Assembly: GCA_039916225.1 (NCBI GenBank)
Contig: JBDSLU010000018.1
Span: 1 to 18,938, forward strand
Length of the DNA: 18,938 nucleotides
Direction: 5' to 3'
Source: JBDSLU01 sp039916225
GTDB taxonomy: Bacteria; Acidobacteriota; Vicinamibacteria; Vicinamibacterales; Vicinamibacteraceae
Below the pieces are notes generated by a model. The model worked only from the letters and a program-made list of their open reading frames with translations. It was not told where the DNA came from and ran no database searches. Position numbers and translations under genes: made by a program. This document shows, in pieces, positions 8,032 to 15,035 of the stretch. Within the stretch, counting starts at the first letter, position 1. The number at the start of each line of letters is the position of its first letter.

Positions 8032-8036
8032 CCTCC
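8032..8036 (-). promoter_or_regulatory. Ribosome binding site deciding the peptidase start
   Basis: CCTCC on the + strand reads GGAGG on the minus strand, four bases before the ATG at 8027. It rules out the upstream in-frame ATG at 8069. Confidence 0.8.
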
Positions 8037-8044
8037 AGGCCGAA

Positions 8045-8066
8045 TCCCGGGAGACAGGCCCCGGGA
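8045..8066. promoter_or_regulatory. Perfect dyad in the divergent promoter region
   Basis: TCCCGGG (8045-8051) and CCCGGGA (8060-8066) form a perfect 7-base inverted repeat with an 8-base spacer. It lies in the 55-base gap between the peptidase (minus) and the aldehyde dehydrogenase (+), immediately upstream of the latter's -10 box, where a repressor or activator could act on both. An operator is inferred; no regulator gene is in the window. Confidence 0.4.
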
Positions 8067-8068
8067 CA

Positions 8069-8074
8069 TAGAAT
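8069..8074 (+). promoter_or_regulatory. -10 box of the aldehyde dehydrogenase gene, near-leaderless
   Basis: TAGAAT (8069-8074) is the only AT-rich hexamer in the gap and ends 8 bases before the ATG at 8083. The predicted transcript start (about 8080-8082) is almost at the start codon, so the mRNA would be leaderless or nearly so. No clear -35 box is seen; the dyad occupies that place. Confidence 0.4.
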
Positions 8075-8082
8075 TGCAGGCT

Positions 8083-9570
8083 ATGAGCGTACAGACTTAC
8101 GCCAACTTCATCAATGGCGAGTGGACCCCGGCGGCATCGGGGGCGACCTTCGAGAATCGCAGCCCGGCGGACAACACCGACCTGGTCGGCCGCTTTGCCG
8201 CGTCGGCGGCGGCCGACGTCGATAAAGCCGTGGCTGCGGCTGCCGAGGCCTACACGAGCTGGCGTCAGGTGCCGGCGCCGAAGCGCGCCGACATCTTGCT
8301 GCGCGCCGCGCAGCTGTTCGCCGAGCGCAAGGATCGCTACGCCCGCGACATGACGCGGGAGATGGGCAAGGTCGTCGCCGAGACCGGCGGCGACGTGCAG
8401 GAAGCCATCGACATGGCGCAGCTGATGGCCGGCGAGGGCCGCCGGCTCTACGGACAGACGACGCCGTCCGAACTGCGCAACAAGTTCGCGATGTCGATCC
8501 GGCAGCCGGTTGGACTGTGCGGCCTGATCACGGCGTGGAACTTCCCGATCGCCGTGCCCTCGTGGAAGATCTTCCCGGCGCTCATCTGCGGCAACACGGT
8601 GGTGCTGAAGCCGGCCGAGGAGGCGCCGCTCTCGGCTGTCAACTTCGTGCAGACGCTGGCCGATGCCGGCCTGCCGCCCGGCGTCGTCAACCTGGTGACC
8701 GGCGACGGGGCCGGGGCCGGCGCGCCGCTGGTGGCGCATCCCGCGGTCCGCGTCATCTCGTTCACCGGGTCGACCGCGACCGGACGTCTCGTCAACGAAG
8801 CGGCGGCGCCGGCCTTCAAGAAGGTCCATCTCGAGATGGGCGGCAAGAACGCCATCATCGTGCTCGACGACGCCGACCTCGAGCTGGCCGTCGACGGCTG
8901 CCTGTGGGGCGGGTTCGGCACGACCGGGCAGCGCTGCACCGCGGCCAGCCGGGTCATCGTCCAGAAGGGGATCTACGCCCAGTTCGTGGCGCGCTTCGTC
9001 GAGCGGGCCCGCTCGCTCCGCGTCGGCAACGGCCTCGACCCGGCCGTGCAGATGGGGCCGTCGATCAGCGACGCGCAATTGCAGAAGGTCGTCGACTACG
9101 TCGCGATCGGCCAGCGCGAAGGCGCCACGCTGGCGACCGGCGGCCATCGGTTGAGTGCCGGCGACTGGGGCAAGGGCTGGTTCCACGAGGCGACCATCTT
9201 CAGCGACGTCTCGCCGGCCATGCGCATCGCGCAGGAAGAGATCTTCGGCCCGGTCGTCTCGGTGATTCCGTGCGACGGCCTCGACGACGCCATCCAGATC
9301 GCCAATGGCGTCGCCTACGGCCTGTCCGGCGCCATCTACACGCGCGACGTCAACGCCGCGTTCACCGCCATGCGCGACGTCGAGGCCGGGCTCTTCTACG
9401 TCAACGCCCCGACCATCGGCGCCGAGGTGCACCTCCCGTTCGGCGGCATCAAGGGGACCGGCAACGGTCATCGAGAGGCCGGCATTGCCGCCCTCGACGT
9501 CTTCTCGGAATGGAAGTCGATCTACGTCGACTTCAGCGGCCGCCTGCAGCGGGCGCAGATGGATACTTAG
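8083..9570 (+). CDS. NAD(P)-dependent aldehyde dehydrogenase
   Basis: 495 residues, full family length. It oxidises an aldehyde to the acid with NAD(P)+ in the cytoplasm. Visible active-site parts are Asn153 in AWNFP, Lys176 in KPAEE, FTGS (227-230), general base Glu251 in LEMGGK, nucleophile Cys285 in GQRCT and EEIFGP (385-390). The C-terminal PFGGIKGTGNGHREAG and EWKSIYVDFSGRLQRAQ resemble the YcbD-like / alpha-ketoglutaric-semialdehyde dehydrogenase branch, a family resemblance rather than a proven substrate. ATG 8083 is taken as start; an in-frame TTG at 8074 lies inside the -10 box and is unlikely. The stop overlaps a possible GTG start of the next gene, so co-translation with the DAC-like gene is likely. 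Confidence 0.93.
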   Translation: MSVQTYANFINGEWTPAASGATFENRSPADNTDLVGRFAASAAADVDKAVAAAAEAYTSWRQVPAPKRADILLRAAQLFAERKDRYARDMTREMGKVVAETGGDVQEAIDMAQLMAGEGRRLYGQTTPSELRNKFAMSIRQPVGLCGLITAWNFPIAVPSWKIFPALICGNTVVLKPAEEAPLSAVNFVQTLADAGLPPGVVNLVTGDGAGAGAPLVAHPAVRVISFTGSTATGRLVNEAAAPAFKKVHLEMGGKNAIIVLDDADLELAVDGCLWGGFGTTGQRCTAASRVIVQKGIYAQFVARFVERARSLRVGNGLDPAVQMGPSISDAQLQKVVDYVAIGQREGATLATGGHRLSAGDWGKGWFHEATIFSDVSPAMRIAQEEIFGPVVSVIPCDGLDDAIQIANGVAYGLSGAIYTRDVNAAFTAMRDVEAGLFYVNAPTIGAEVHLPFGGIKGTGNGHREAGIAALDVFSEWKSIYVDFSGRLQRAQMDT

Positions 9571-9584
9571 TGTCGACGACTCCC

Positions 9585-10715
9585 ATGCTTCAGCCGATGA
9601 GCGTGACCCTGCCGCTGGTCTCGCCCGAAAGCGACTTCATCTCGGCGATCATCCGGGCGGCGAAGGCTCCGGTCGATGGCGAGCTGGCGAGCGCGCTGGC
9701 CGGCGCGCGCGCGCAGCTGGCGGCGCTGGTCAACGCGATGTTCTGGGCCAGCGTCACCACCGAGGAAGGGCGGCCGACGACCGGCATCGTCTCGCTCTGT
9801 CCGCCGGACCATCCGAACGCGTCGAGCTTCGAGGAGCCGGTCGCGGTGACGCGGGAGAGCCTGGTCCGCTTGCTGACCGCGCTGCCGGTGACGGCGCTGG
9901 CGGCCTACCCGAGCGGCTCGGGCTGCCGCATCTGGGGCTTCCTGCACCAGTGGCCGTTCTTCGAGCCGACCGTGCGCATCGTCGGCCCCGGAGCGCTGGT
10001 CGCGCTCGGCCAGCACGACACGCACGCCGTGCTCAGCGAAGGGCGCGTGCGCATCCCGCCGCGGCCGGTGGGATTCTTCAACCTGGCCCACATCCTCGAG
10101 ATCAACCTCGAGGTCGAGGAGCAGAACGATCGACTGCGCCTCACCTTCGCGCTCCAGCTGATGATGCTGGCGATGCAGCGGCACGGCCATGGCGGCACGA
10201 TCCTCATGGGCCCGTCCACCGGCGACGAATGGCTGCGCTCGGTGCGCGCCTCGCACGTCTTCCAGGCGCCGACCACGTCGCACCTCTGTCAGCTGATGCA
10301 GGACATCGCGACGCTGCAGGCGGCCCGCGTCGCGGACGGCGTGGACGCGCACCGCGAGCAGTTCCGGCGATCGCTCGATCGCACCGGCCAGCTCACCGCC
10401 GTCGACGGCGCGCTGGTGTTGCGCGAGGACCTGACGGTGGTCGGCTTCGGCGCCAAGCTGGTGGTCGACGGCGCCGAGTTCGAGGTGGCGCGCTTCGACG
10501 CGCTGGTGTCGAGCCCGCTCGACCCGATGCAGGTGTCGGAGCTCGGGGGCACGCGGCACCAGTCGGCCGCCCGCTTCGTCCGCCAGCATCCCGACTGCAG
10601 CGTCCTCGTCTCGTCGCAGGACGGCCGGATGACGCTCTTCTCGTGGGAGAAGAAGCCGGGCCACGTCGTCGCCGTGTCCGGCCTCGAACACTTCGCCTGG
10701 GGCGAGGAGAACTGA
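9585..10715 (+). CDS. DisA_N/diadenylate-cyclase-like domain protein, probably a DACNV-type sensor
   Basis: 376 residues from ATG 9585; GTG 9570, overlapping the upstream stop, is an alternative start. The C-terminal third (about 270-350) carries the two hallmark motifs of the DisA_N (DAC) fold in order: DGA (274-276, VDGALVL) and GTRHQSAA (322-329), followed by VLVSSQDG (341-347). Active c-di-AMP synthases have RHR where this protein has RHQ, and VSEE where it has VSSQ, so catalysis is doubtful and ligand sensing is plausible. The N-terminal ~170 residues show no motif I know. No signal peptide or clear membrane segment is seen, so it is cytoplasmic. The name DACNV comes from memory of predicted nucleotide-sensor families. 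It follows the aldehyde dehydrogenase closely and precedes a TPR lipoprotein. Confidence 0.72.
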   Translation: MLQPMSVTLPLVSPESDFISAIIRAAKAPVDGELASALAGARAQLAALVNAMFWASVTTEEGRPTTGIVSLCPPDHPNASSFEEPVAVTRESLVRLLTALPVTALAAYPSGSGCRIWGFLHQWPFFEPTVRIVGPGALVALGQHDTHAVLSEGRVRIPPRPVGFFNLAHILEINLEVEEQNDRLRLTFALQLMMLAMQRHGHGGTILMGPSTGDEWLRSVRASHVFQAPTTSHLCQLMQDIATLQAARVADGVDAHREQFRRSLDRTGQLTAVDGALVLREDLTVVGFGAKLVVDGAEFEVARFDALVSSPLDPMQVSELGGTRHQSAARFVRQHPDCSVLVSSQDGRMTLFSWEKKPGHVVAVSGLEHFAWGEEN

Positions 10716-10732
10716 CGCCCTGCCGATACCAC

Positions 10733-10746
10733 TGCGAGGAGTCGCA
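10733..10746 (+). promoter_or_regulatory. Shine-Dalgarno in a hairpin loop before a CTG start
   Basis: TGCGA (10733-10737) pairs with TCGCA (10742-10746), leaving GGAG as the loop. The wider GAGGA (10736-10740) sits six bases before CTG 10747. It is the only good ribosome binding site for the lipoprotein frame. Confidence 0.35.
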
Positions 10747-11235
10747 CTGAGGCCTGACCCCGGTCGGTCGAGCGCGGTTCGGGTCGCACGGGCCGTCGTC
10801 CTGCTGATCGTCCTCGGCTGCGTCGCGGCGTGCGGAGACGCCTCCGGCAATCCGATCCGGGTCCGGGCGATTGCGAAGGTGTACGAAGGCGGTGACGCGC
10901 AAGGCGCCATCCAGCAGCTCACGACGTATCTCGAGCGGTATCCACGGGACGATCTGGCGTGGACGATTCTGGGCCACGCCCACGAGGACCTGAATCAGGA
11001 CGACAAGGCCCGGGCCGCCTACGATGGGGCACTTGGGATCACCCCGCGCCGGTTCCAGGCGATCGGCGGCCTCGGAGTCCTCCATCGCAAGCGGGGCGAC
11101 GACGACGCGGCGATGCAGGCGTATCATCGCGCGCTCGCCATCGAGCCGGGCTACGCTCGGGCCTACTCCAGCATGACGGTCGTCGCGCTCCGGCTGCACC
11201 CGACCGGCTGCAGCAGATCTACGACGGGACGCTGA
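10747..11235 (+). CDS. TPR lipoprotein, apparently with non-ATG start and truncated C-terminus
   Basis: From CTG 10747 the frame gives 162 residues. It has a lipoprotein signal (RVARAVVLLIVLG, lipobox VAAC with Cys29), then TPR-like units at about 37-68 (EGGDAQGAIQQLTTYLERYP), 69-102 (AWTILGHAHEDL...) and 103-136 (GLGVLHRKRGDDDAAMQAYHRALAIEP), and the start of a fourth. No ATG, GTG or TTG occurs in frame between the stop at 10632 and GTG 10879, which would lose the lipobox. The frame ends in an unlikely tail, while another frame ends at 11249 with RLQQIYDGTLTVRK, which looks like a natural TPR-protein C-terminus. An internal deletion or frameshift is therefore likely. It would act as an envelope-anchored scaffold. 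The gap to the DAC-like gene is 31 bases. Confidence 0.6.
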   Translation: MRPDPGRSSAVRVARAVVLLIVLGCVAACGDASGNPIRVRAIAKVYEGGDAQGAIQQLTTYLERYPRDDLAWTILGHAHEDLNQDDKARAAYDGALGITPRRFQAIGGLGVLHRKRGDDDAAMQAYHRALAIEPGYARAYSSMTVVALRLHPTGCSRSTTGR

Positions 11236-11249
11236 CCGTCCGGAAATAG

Positions 11250-11275
11250 GCGGCCGCGCGTGAGAGCGCGGCCGC
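11250..11275. terminator. Strong hairpin between convergent genes
   Basis: GCGGCCGCGC (11250-11259) and GCGCGGCCGC (11266-11275) form a perfect 10-base stem with loop GTGAGA. It lies between the end of the lipoprotein gene (+) and the stop of the receptor gene (minus). No good T-run follows on either strand, so a bidirectional terminator is inferred from position and stem strength. Confidence 0.5.
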
Positions 11276-11283
11276 AGACACAG

Positions 11284-14200
11284 TCAGAACAGCAGCTTGA
11301 AGGCGAGCTGCACGCTCTGCGGCAGGTTGAACTGGCTGGTCACCTTCCCGAAGTTGGCGTTGGTGGGGTCGGCGTTGGGCGCCGTGAAGATCGTCTGGTT
11401 GAACGCGTTCAGCAGCTCGATGTTGATCTGGCCACGGACCCGCGAGGTGAACGCGACCCGCTTGACGAACGACATCTGCCACTCGTTCAACGCCTGGCTG
11501 CGCAGCGTGTCGATGCGGTGTGGGAAGTAGCGGACGTTGTTGGCCAGGCGGATGCGCTGGTCGTTGCGCTGCTTGGTCGGGTCGACGGCGCCGTTGGTCT
11601 GGACCGCGGCGTCGGCGAAGTAGAAGCCGGAGATGTCGAAGACCGGCTGGTCGATGTCGTCCGAATAGCTGGCCGACAGGGCGTTCGGGTCACCGGCGAA
11701 GTACAGGTTGCGATTGCGATCGGTGAAGCTGATCGGCCGGCCGCTTTGGATCGACGCGATCGCCGTGACCGTCCAGTCGCCCACGAGCGCGTTGACCACG
11801 CCGTTCGCGTCGGAGCCCCAGCGCCGACCGCGTCCGAACGGCAGCTCCAGGATGCCCGAGAAGGCGAACCGGTGCGGGACGTCGGCGTCGGCCGCTGCCT
11901 CGGCCGGCTCGTCGTCGGTGAAGTTCAGCCTGTAGTTCCGGTCGGTGTACTTCGAGTAGGTGTAGGCGAAGAGCACCGTGTAGCCCTGCGAGAAGCGCCG
12001 TTCGAGCCGGCTCTGGAGGGCGTGGTAGCGCGACGAGCCGTCGTAGCGCCAGGTCTGGATGTCCTGGTATTGCGGGAACGGGCGCAAGAGCTGCTGTCGC
12101 TGCGTGGTCGAGCCGTTCAAGCCCTCGCCCGGGAGCAGGCCGGCGAACGGGTTGGGGACGTTCGCCGTGAGCGTATTGATGGCCGTCTGGTCGCGTGACG
12201 GCGCGGTGCTCAGGTATTGGCGGGGCAGCGTATTGTCGTTCTGCTCCAGGATCAGATCGAAACCGCGCGAGCCCACGTACCCGAGCTCCAGCAGCCATTG
12301 CTTGGGCAGCTCGCGCTGCACGGTGATGGCCCAGCGCGCGTTCTGCTCGTTGCGTACCCCGTCGAGGTAGGCGAAGCGATCGAGCTGGCGGCCGACGAAC
12401 GTGTTGGGTCCCAGGCTGGATCCCAGCGGATCCTGCACGCCGTTCGGAAACGGCGTGGCCAGCGTGGCGCCGAACGTCAGGCCGTTGTCCAGCGTCGGCA
12501 CGATGTTGGTCGACTGCGAGAAGCCCGACTGCCGGACGCCGGCGATCACGAACGGCGACGTGTAGACGCCGAACCCGCCGCGCGCGACCGTCTTGCTGTT
12601 GATCTGATAGGCGAGCCCGAACCGCGGCTGCCAGTTGTTGGCGTCGGCGTTCCAAAAGCCGCGTTCGCCGTCGCCGGCGAACGTCAAGCCGCCGCGCACG
12701 TCGAAGGCCGACGCCGGCAGCTCCGCGATCGGGTTGCGGGCGTAGGCGGCTTCGGCGGCGGCCTCGACCGCCAGCGTCGCGTTGGGATCGAAGCCGCGCA
12801 CGTTGCGGTTCTGGCTTTCGTAGGTGGCGCTTTCATAGTCGTAGCGCAGGCCCATGTTCAGCGTCAGCCTGTCGCTCACGCGCCAGTCGTCCTGGAACCA
12901 GATGCCGTGGTACTGCGACCAGTTCTCACGGTCGGTGTTGCGCTCGATGGAGCCGCCGGTCGGCTGGCCGAGCAGGAAGGCGGCCAGCTGCTGGCCGGTG
13001 TTGGCCGCGGGTGAGTTGTCGAGCTGCCGCGTGTAATTCGTGCCGAAGTCGTACTGCCCGGCCGAGCGTCCCGGTCCGGCGCCAACTTCCTGGTATATGC
13101 GGAAGTCGTAGCCGCCGCGGAAGGTGTGGCGGCCCGCCATCCGCGTGAAGGTCGGCTGGAACGAGTAGATGCTGTGCTCCGTCGTGCCGCCCACGTTCTC
13201 GCCGATGACCGAGACACCGCCGATCTCGAACCGCGGCAGGTACTGGGTAGCCCCGAACTGCGACACCGTCGAGGACGGGAAGCCGAGCGACGCCAGGTCG
13301 AAGGCGCCTTCGTGCTGGCGGACGTTGGGCTCCCGGAAGCGCTGCCACCCGGCCCGGACGTTCAGGAGGGATCGCGGCGTGATCGTCCACACGTGATCGC
13401 CGGTCACGCCGTCGTTGACGCGAAAGAGGTAGTTGCCGATCGGCCGGATGCCGCCGACCTCGCCGGCCCAGTTGCCGCGGGCCTCCTGGCGATCGTTGCG
13501 CGTGTAGCGGACGAACAGGCTCTGGCGATCGCTCAGCCGGTGATCGGCCCGCAACGAGACGGAGTAGAAGTCGTCGGTCCGGGGGTTGCTGCTCAGGAAG
13601 TTGTTCTGCTGCTGCGCGTCCGCGGCCTGGTTGGGCAGCGGCCAGTACTGCAGATAGTTGCGGGCGATCGGGCTGATGCGGCCGGCCGGGATGACGTTGC
13701 CCGGGAACGGCTGGCGTTCGATGCGGCCGTCGGCGCGCCGGACCGCGGTCGCCGGATCGTAAATGGTGATGCCGGCCGTGAGAAGCTCGGAGAAGTCGCC
13801 GTTGCGCATCCGCTCGGTCGGCACGGTGAACTGGCCCGGCTCCGGGAACTCGTCGTACAGCCACTCCACGGCACCGAAGAAGAACGTCCGGTTCTTGAGG
13901 ATCGGGCCGCCGGCGAACCCGCCGAACCGGTCGTAGCTCATCTCCGCCTTGGGCCGCCCAGCCTTTTGGAGGAAGAAGTCGTTCTTGGAGAGCTTGTCGT
14001 CTCGGTAGTACCAGTAGCCCTCGCCCTTGAGATTGTTGGTGCCGCTCTTGATGGCCACGTTGACGGTCGCCCCGGCGGTGTGCCCTTGCTGGGCGTCGAA
14101 CGACGCCGTTTCGACCTTGAACTCGGCGACCGCGCCGGCCGGCGGCACGTAGGCCACGCGGCGGCCGCTGGCCATGTTGGGCGTGCCGTCGAGGGTGAAC

Positions 14201-14790
14201 TCGTTGCCGCCGGCCGCGCCGTCGCTGACGATGCCGGAGGTGCCGGCATTGTCGAAGGGCCGGCTGAACTTGAGGTCGCCGGTGTAGGCGATGCCGGGGG
14301 CGAGCCGGGCCAGGGTGAAAGCGTTGCCATCGGACAGCGGCAGCAGCGAGATGCGGCGCTCGTCGATGACCTGTCCCTGCGACCCCGAGGTGACGTCGAG
14401 CAGCGGGCTCTCCGCGTGGACCGACACCACCTCCGCCATCTGGCCGACGTCGAGGGACAGGTCCAGCGTGATGCGATCGGCGATGCGGAGCTCGAGGCCT
14501 TCGCGGACGTACTTCTTGAATCCCATCAACTCGGCGGTGACGGTGTACTTGCCGGGTGTCAGGAACGGCAGCAGATAGATCCCTTCACCGTTCGAGACGG
14601 CGCTCGTGACGATGCCGGTCTCGACGTTGACGGCGCCGACCGTCACGCCGGGGAGCACGGCGGCGGACTTGTCGGCCACCGTGCCGGTGATTGTGCCGCG
14701 GGTGTCCTGCGCCGGCGCGGGCGCCGCGCCGAGGAGGAGGAGGAGCAGGGAGCCCGCGACAACGGACCTGGACGGTGATCGACGTGGCAT
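11284..14790 (-). CDS. Oar-like TonB-dependent outer-membrane receptor with carboxypeptidase-regulatory-like domain
   Basis: 1168 residues. Such receptors import large or scarce substrates through the outer membrane using TonB energy. Visible parts: signal peptide (SVVAGSLLLLLLGAA, cleavage after APAQ, residue 28), a carboxypeptidase-regulatory-like beta-sandwich (about 30-115; GTITGTVADKSAAVLPGV), a plug region (about 130-260; SDGNAFTLARLAPG, GGNEFTLDG, FKVETASFDAQQGHTAGATVNVAIKSGTN) and a long beta-barrel ending in the outer-membrane signature Phe. Start 14790 is fixed by GGAGG four bases upstream and by the signal peptide; the frame runs on to 14934 without sense. It is a paralogue of the receptor at 16382-18938. 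The substrate is unknown; the adjacent LanC-like gene suggests a peptide link, which is inference. Confidence 0.93.
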   Translation of the reverse strand: MPRRSPSRSVVAGSLLLLLLGAAPAPAQDTRGTITGTVADKSAAVLPGVTVGAVNVETGIVTSAVSNGEGIYLLPFLTPGKYTVTAELMGFKKYVREGLELRIADRITLDLSLDVGQMAEVVSVHAESPLLDVTSGSQGQVIDERRISLLPLSDGNAFTLARLAPGIAYTGDLKFSRPFDNAGTSGIVSDGAAGGNEFTLDGTPNMASGRRVAYVPPAGAVAEFKVETASFDAQQGHTAGATVNVAIKSGTNNLKGEGYWYYRDDKLSKNDFFLQKAGRPKAEMSYDRFGGFAGGPILKNRTFFFGAVEWLYDEFPEPGQFTVPTERMRNGDFSELLTAGITIYDPATAVRRADGRIERQPFPGNVIPAGRISPIARNYLQYWPLPNQAADAQQQNNFLSSNPRTDDFYSVSLRADHRLSDRQSLFVRYTRNDRQEARGNWAGEVGGIRPIGNYLFRVNDGVTGDHVWTITPRSLLNVRAGWQRFREPNVRQHEGAFDLASLGFPSSTVSQFGATQYLPRFEIGGVSVIGENVGGTTEHSIYSFQPTFTRMAGRHTFRGGYDFRIYQEVGAGPGRSAGQYDFGTNYTRQLDNSPAANTGQQLAAFLLGQPTGGSIERNTDRENWSQYHGIWFQDDWRVSDRLTLNMGLRYDYESATYESQNRNVRGFDPNATLAVEAAAEAAYARNPIAELPASAFDVRGGLTFAGDGERGFWNADANNWQPRFGLAYQINSKTVARGGFGVYTSPFVIAGVRQSGFSQSTNIVPTLDNGLTFGATLATPFPNGVQDPLGSSLGPNTFVGRQLDRFAYLDGVRNEQNARWAITVQRELPKQWLLELGYVGSRGFDLILEQNDNTLPRQYLSTAPSRDQTAINTLTANVPNPFAGLLPGEGLNGSTTQRQQLLRPFPQYQDIQTWRYDGSSRYHALQSRLERRFSQGYTVLFAYTYSKYTDRNYRLNFTDDEPAEAAADADVPHRFAFSGILELPFGRGRRWGSDANGVVNALVGDWTVTAIASIQSGRPISFTDRNRNLYFAGDPNALSASYSDDIDQPVFDISGFYFADAAVQTNGAVDPTKQRNDQRIRLANNVRYFPHRIDTLRSQALNEWQMSFVKRVAFTSRVRGQINIELLNAFNQTIFTAPNADPTNANFGKVTSQFNLPQSVQLAFKLLF

Positions 14791-14794
14791 ACAT

Positions 14795-14799
14795 CCTCC
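14795..14799 (-). promoter_or_regulatory. Ribosome binding site deciding the receptor start
   Basis: GGAGG on the minus strand, four bases before ATG 14790. The peptidase at 8027 has the same arrangement, which supports the choice. Confidence 0.8.
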
Positions 14800-14801
14800 A
14801 A

Positions 14802-14817
14802 GGGCGCCCACGCGCCC
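14802..14817 (-). promoter_or_regulatory. Leader hairpin just before the receptor ribosome binding site
   Basis: GGGCGC (14802-14807) and GCGCCC (14812-14817) form a perfect 6-base stem with a 4-base loop, two bases upstream of the GGAGG. It may influence translation or transcript stability. Weak evidence. Confidence 0.3.
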
Positions 14818-14872
14818 GCGGCGTTCAGCACGCACCGGTGACTCGGGCCGGAAGACGCAGTGGGACAAACGC

Positions 14873-14901
14873 TTTATAGCCGGGTCGCGGACCCAAGTCC
14901 A
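14873..14901 (-). promoter_or_regulatory. Sigma-70-type promoter of the complete receptor, with a dyad in its spacer
   Basis: On the minus strand, TGGACT (14896-14901, 4 of 6 match to TTGACA), a 17-base spacer and TATAAA (14873-14878). The spacer contains the perfect inverted repeat GGGTC-GCG-GACCC (14882-14894), well placed for a repressor. The predicted leader is about 75 bases. The gap 14791-15035 between the LanC-like gene and this receptor holds no other convincing feature. Confidence 0.55.
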
Positions 14902-15035
14902 CCAATACCGGTGTGCGCCGGCCAAAACCGGCAACGCAGCGATCGGTTGCTGTCGCGAACGACGAGAGGCGGCCTGCGGCGGCGCGGCCTTGGTTCGCTG
15001 CTCGCCTGAACGAAGCCGCGCCGACGCTCACGGGC

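Noticed and set aside
5883..8225. 780-residue + strand frame opposite the peptidase.
   Set aside because: Arg/Val/Gly-rich antisense shadow; the minus-strand frame carries the full DPP IV motifs.
7903..9471. 522-residue minus-strand frame opposite the aldehyde dehydrogenase.
   Set aside because: Shadow of a gene with all catalytic residues on the + strand.
13126..14778. 550-residue + strand frame opposite the complete receptor.
   Set aside because: Antisense shadow typical of high-GC genes; no recognisable domain.
14791..14934. Upstream start of the receptor at 14934.
   Set aside because: It would place 48 non-signal residues before a perfect signal peptide and would cross the predicted promoter; GGAGG supports 14790.
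14825..15031. A 68-residue minus-strand frame (GTG start) just after the LanC-like gene, ending in TGAC with two Cys: possible lanthipeptide precursor.
   Set aside because: No ribosome binding site, the frame spans the receptor promoter and its dyad, and composition is like a random high-GC frame. No leader-peptide motif or dehydratase gene is present.
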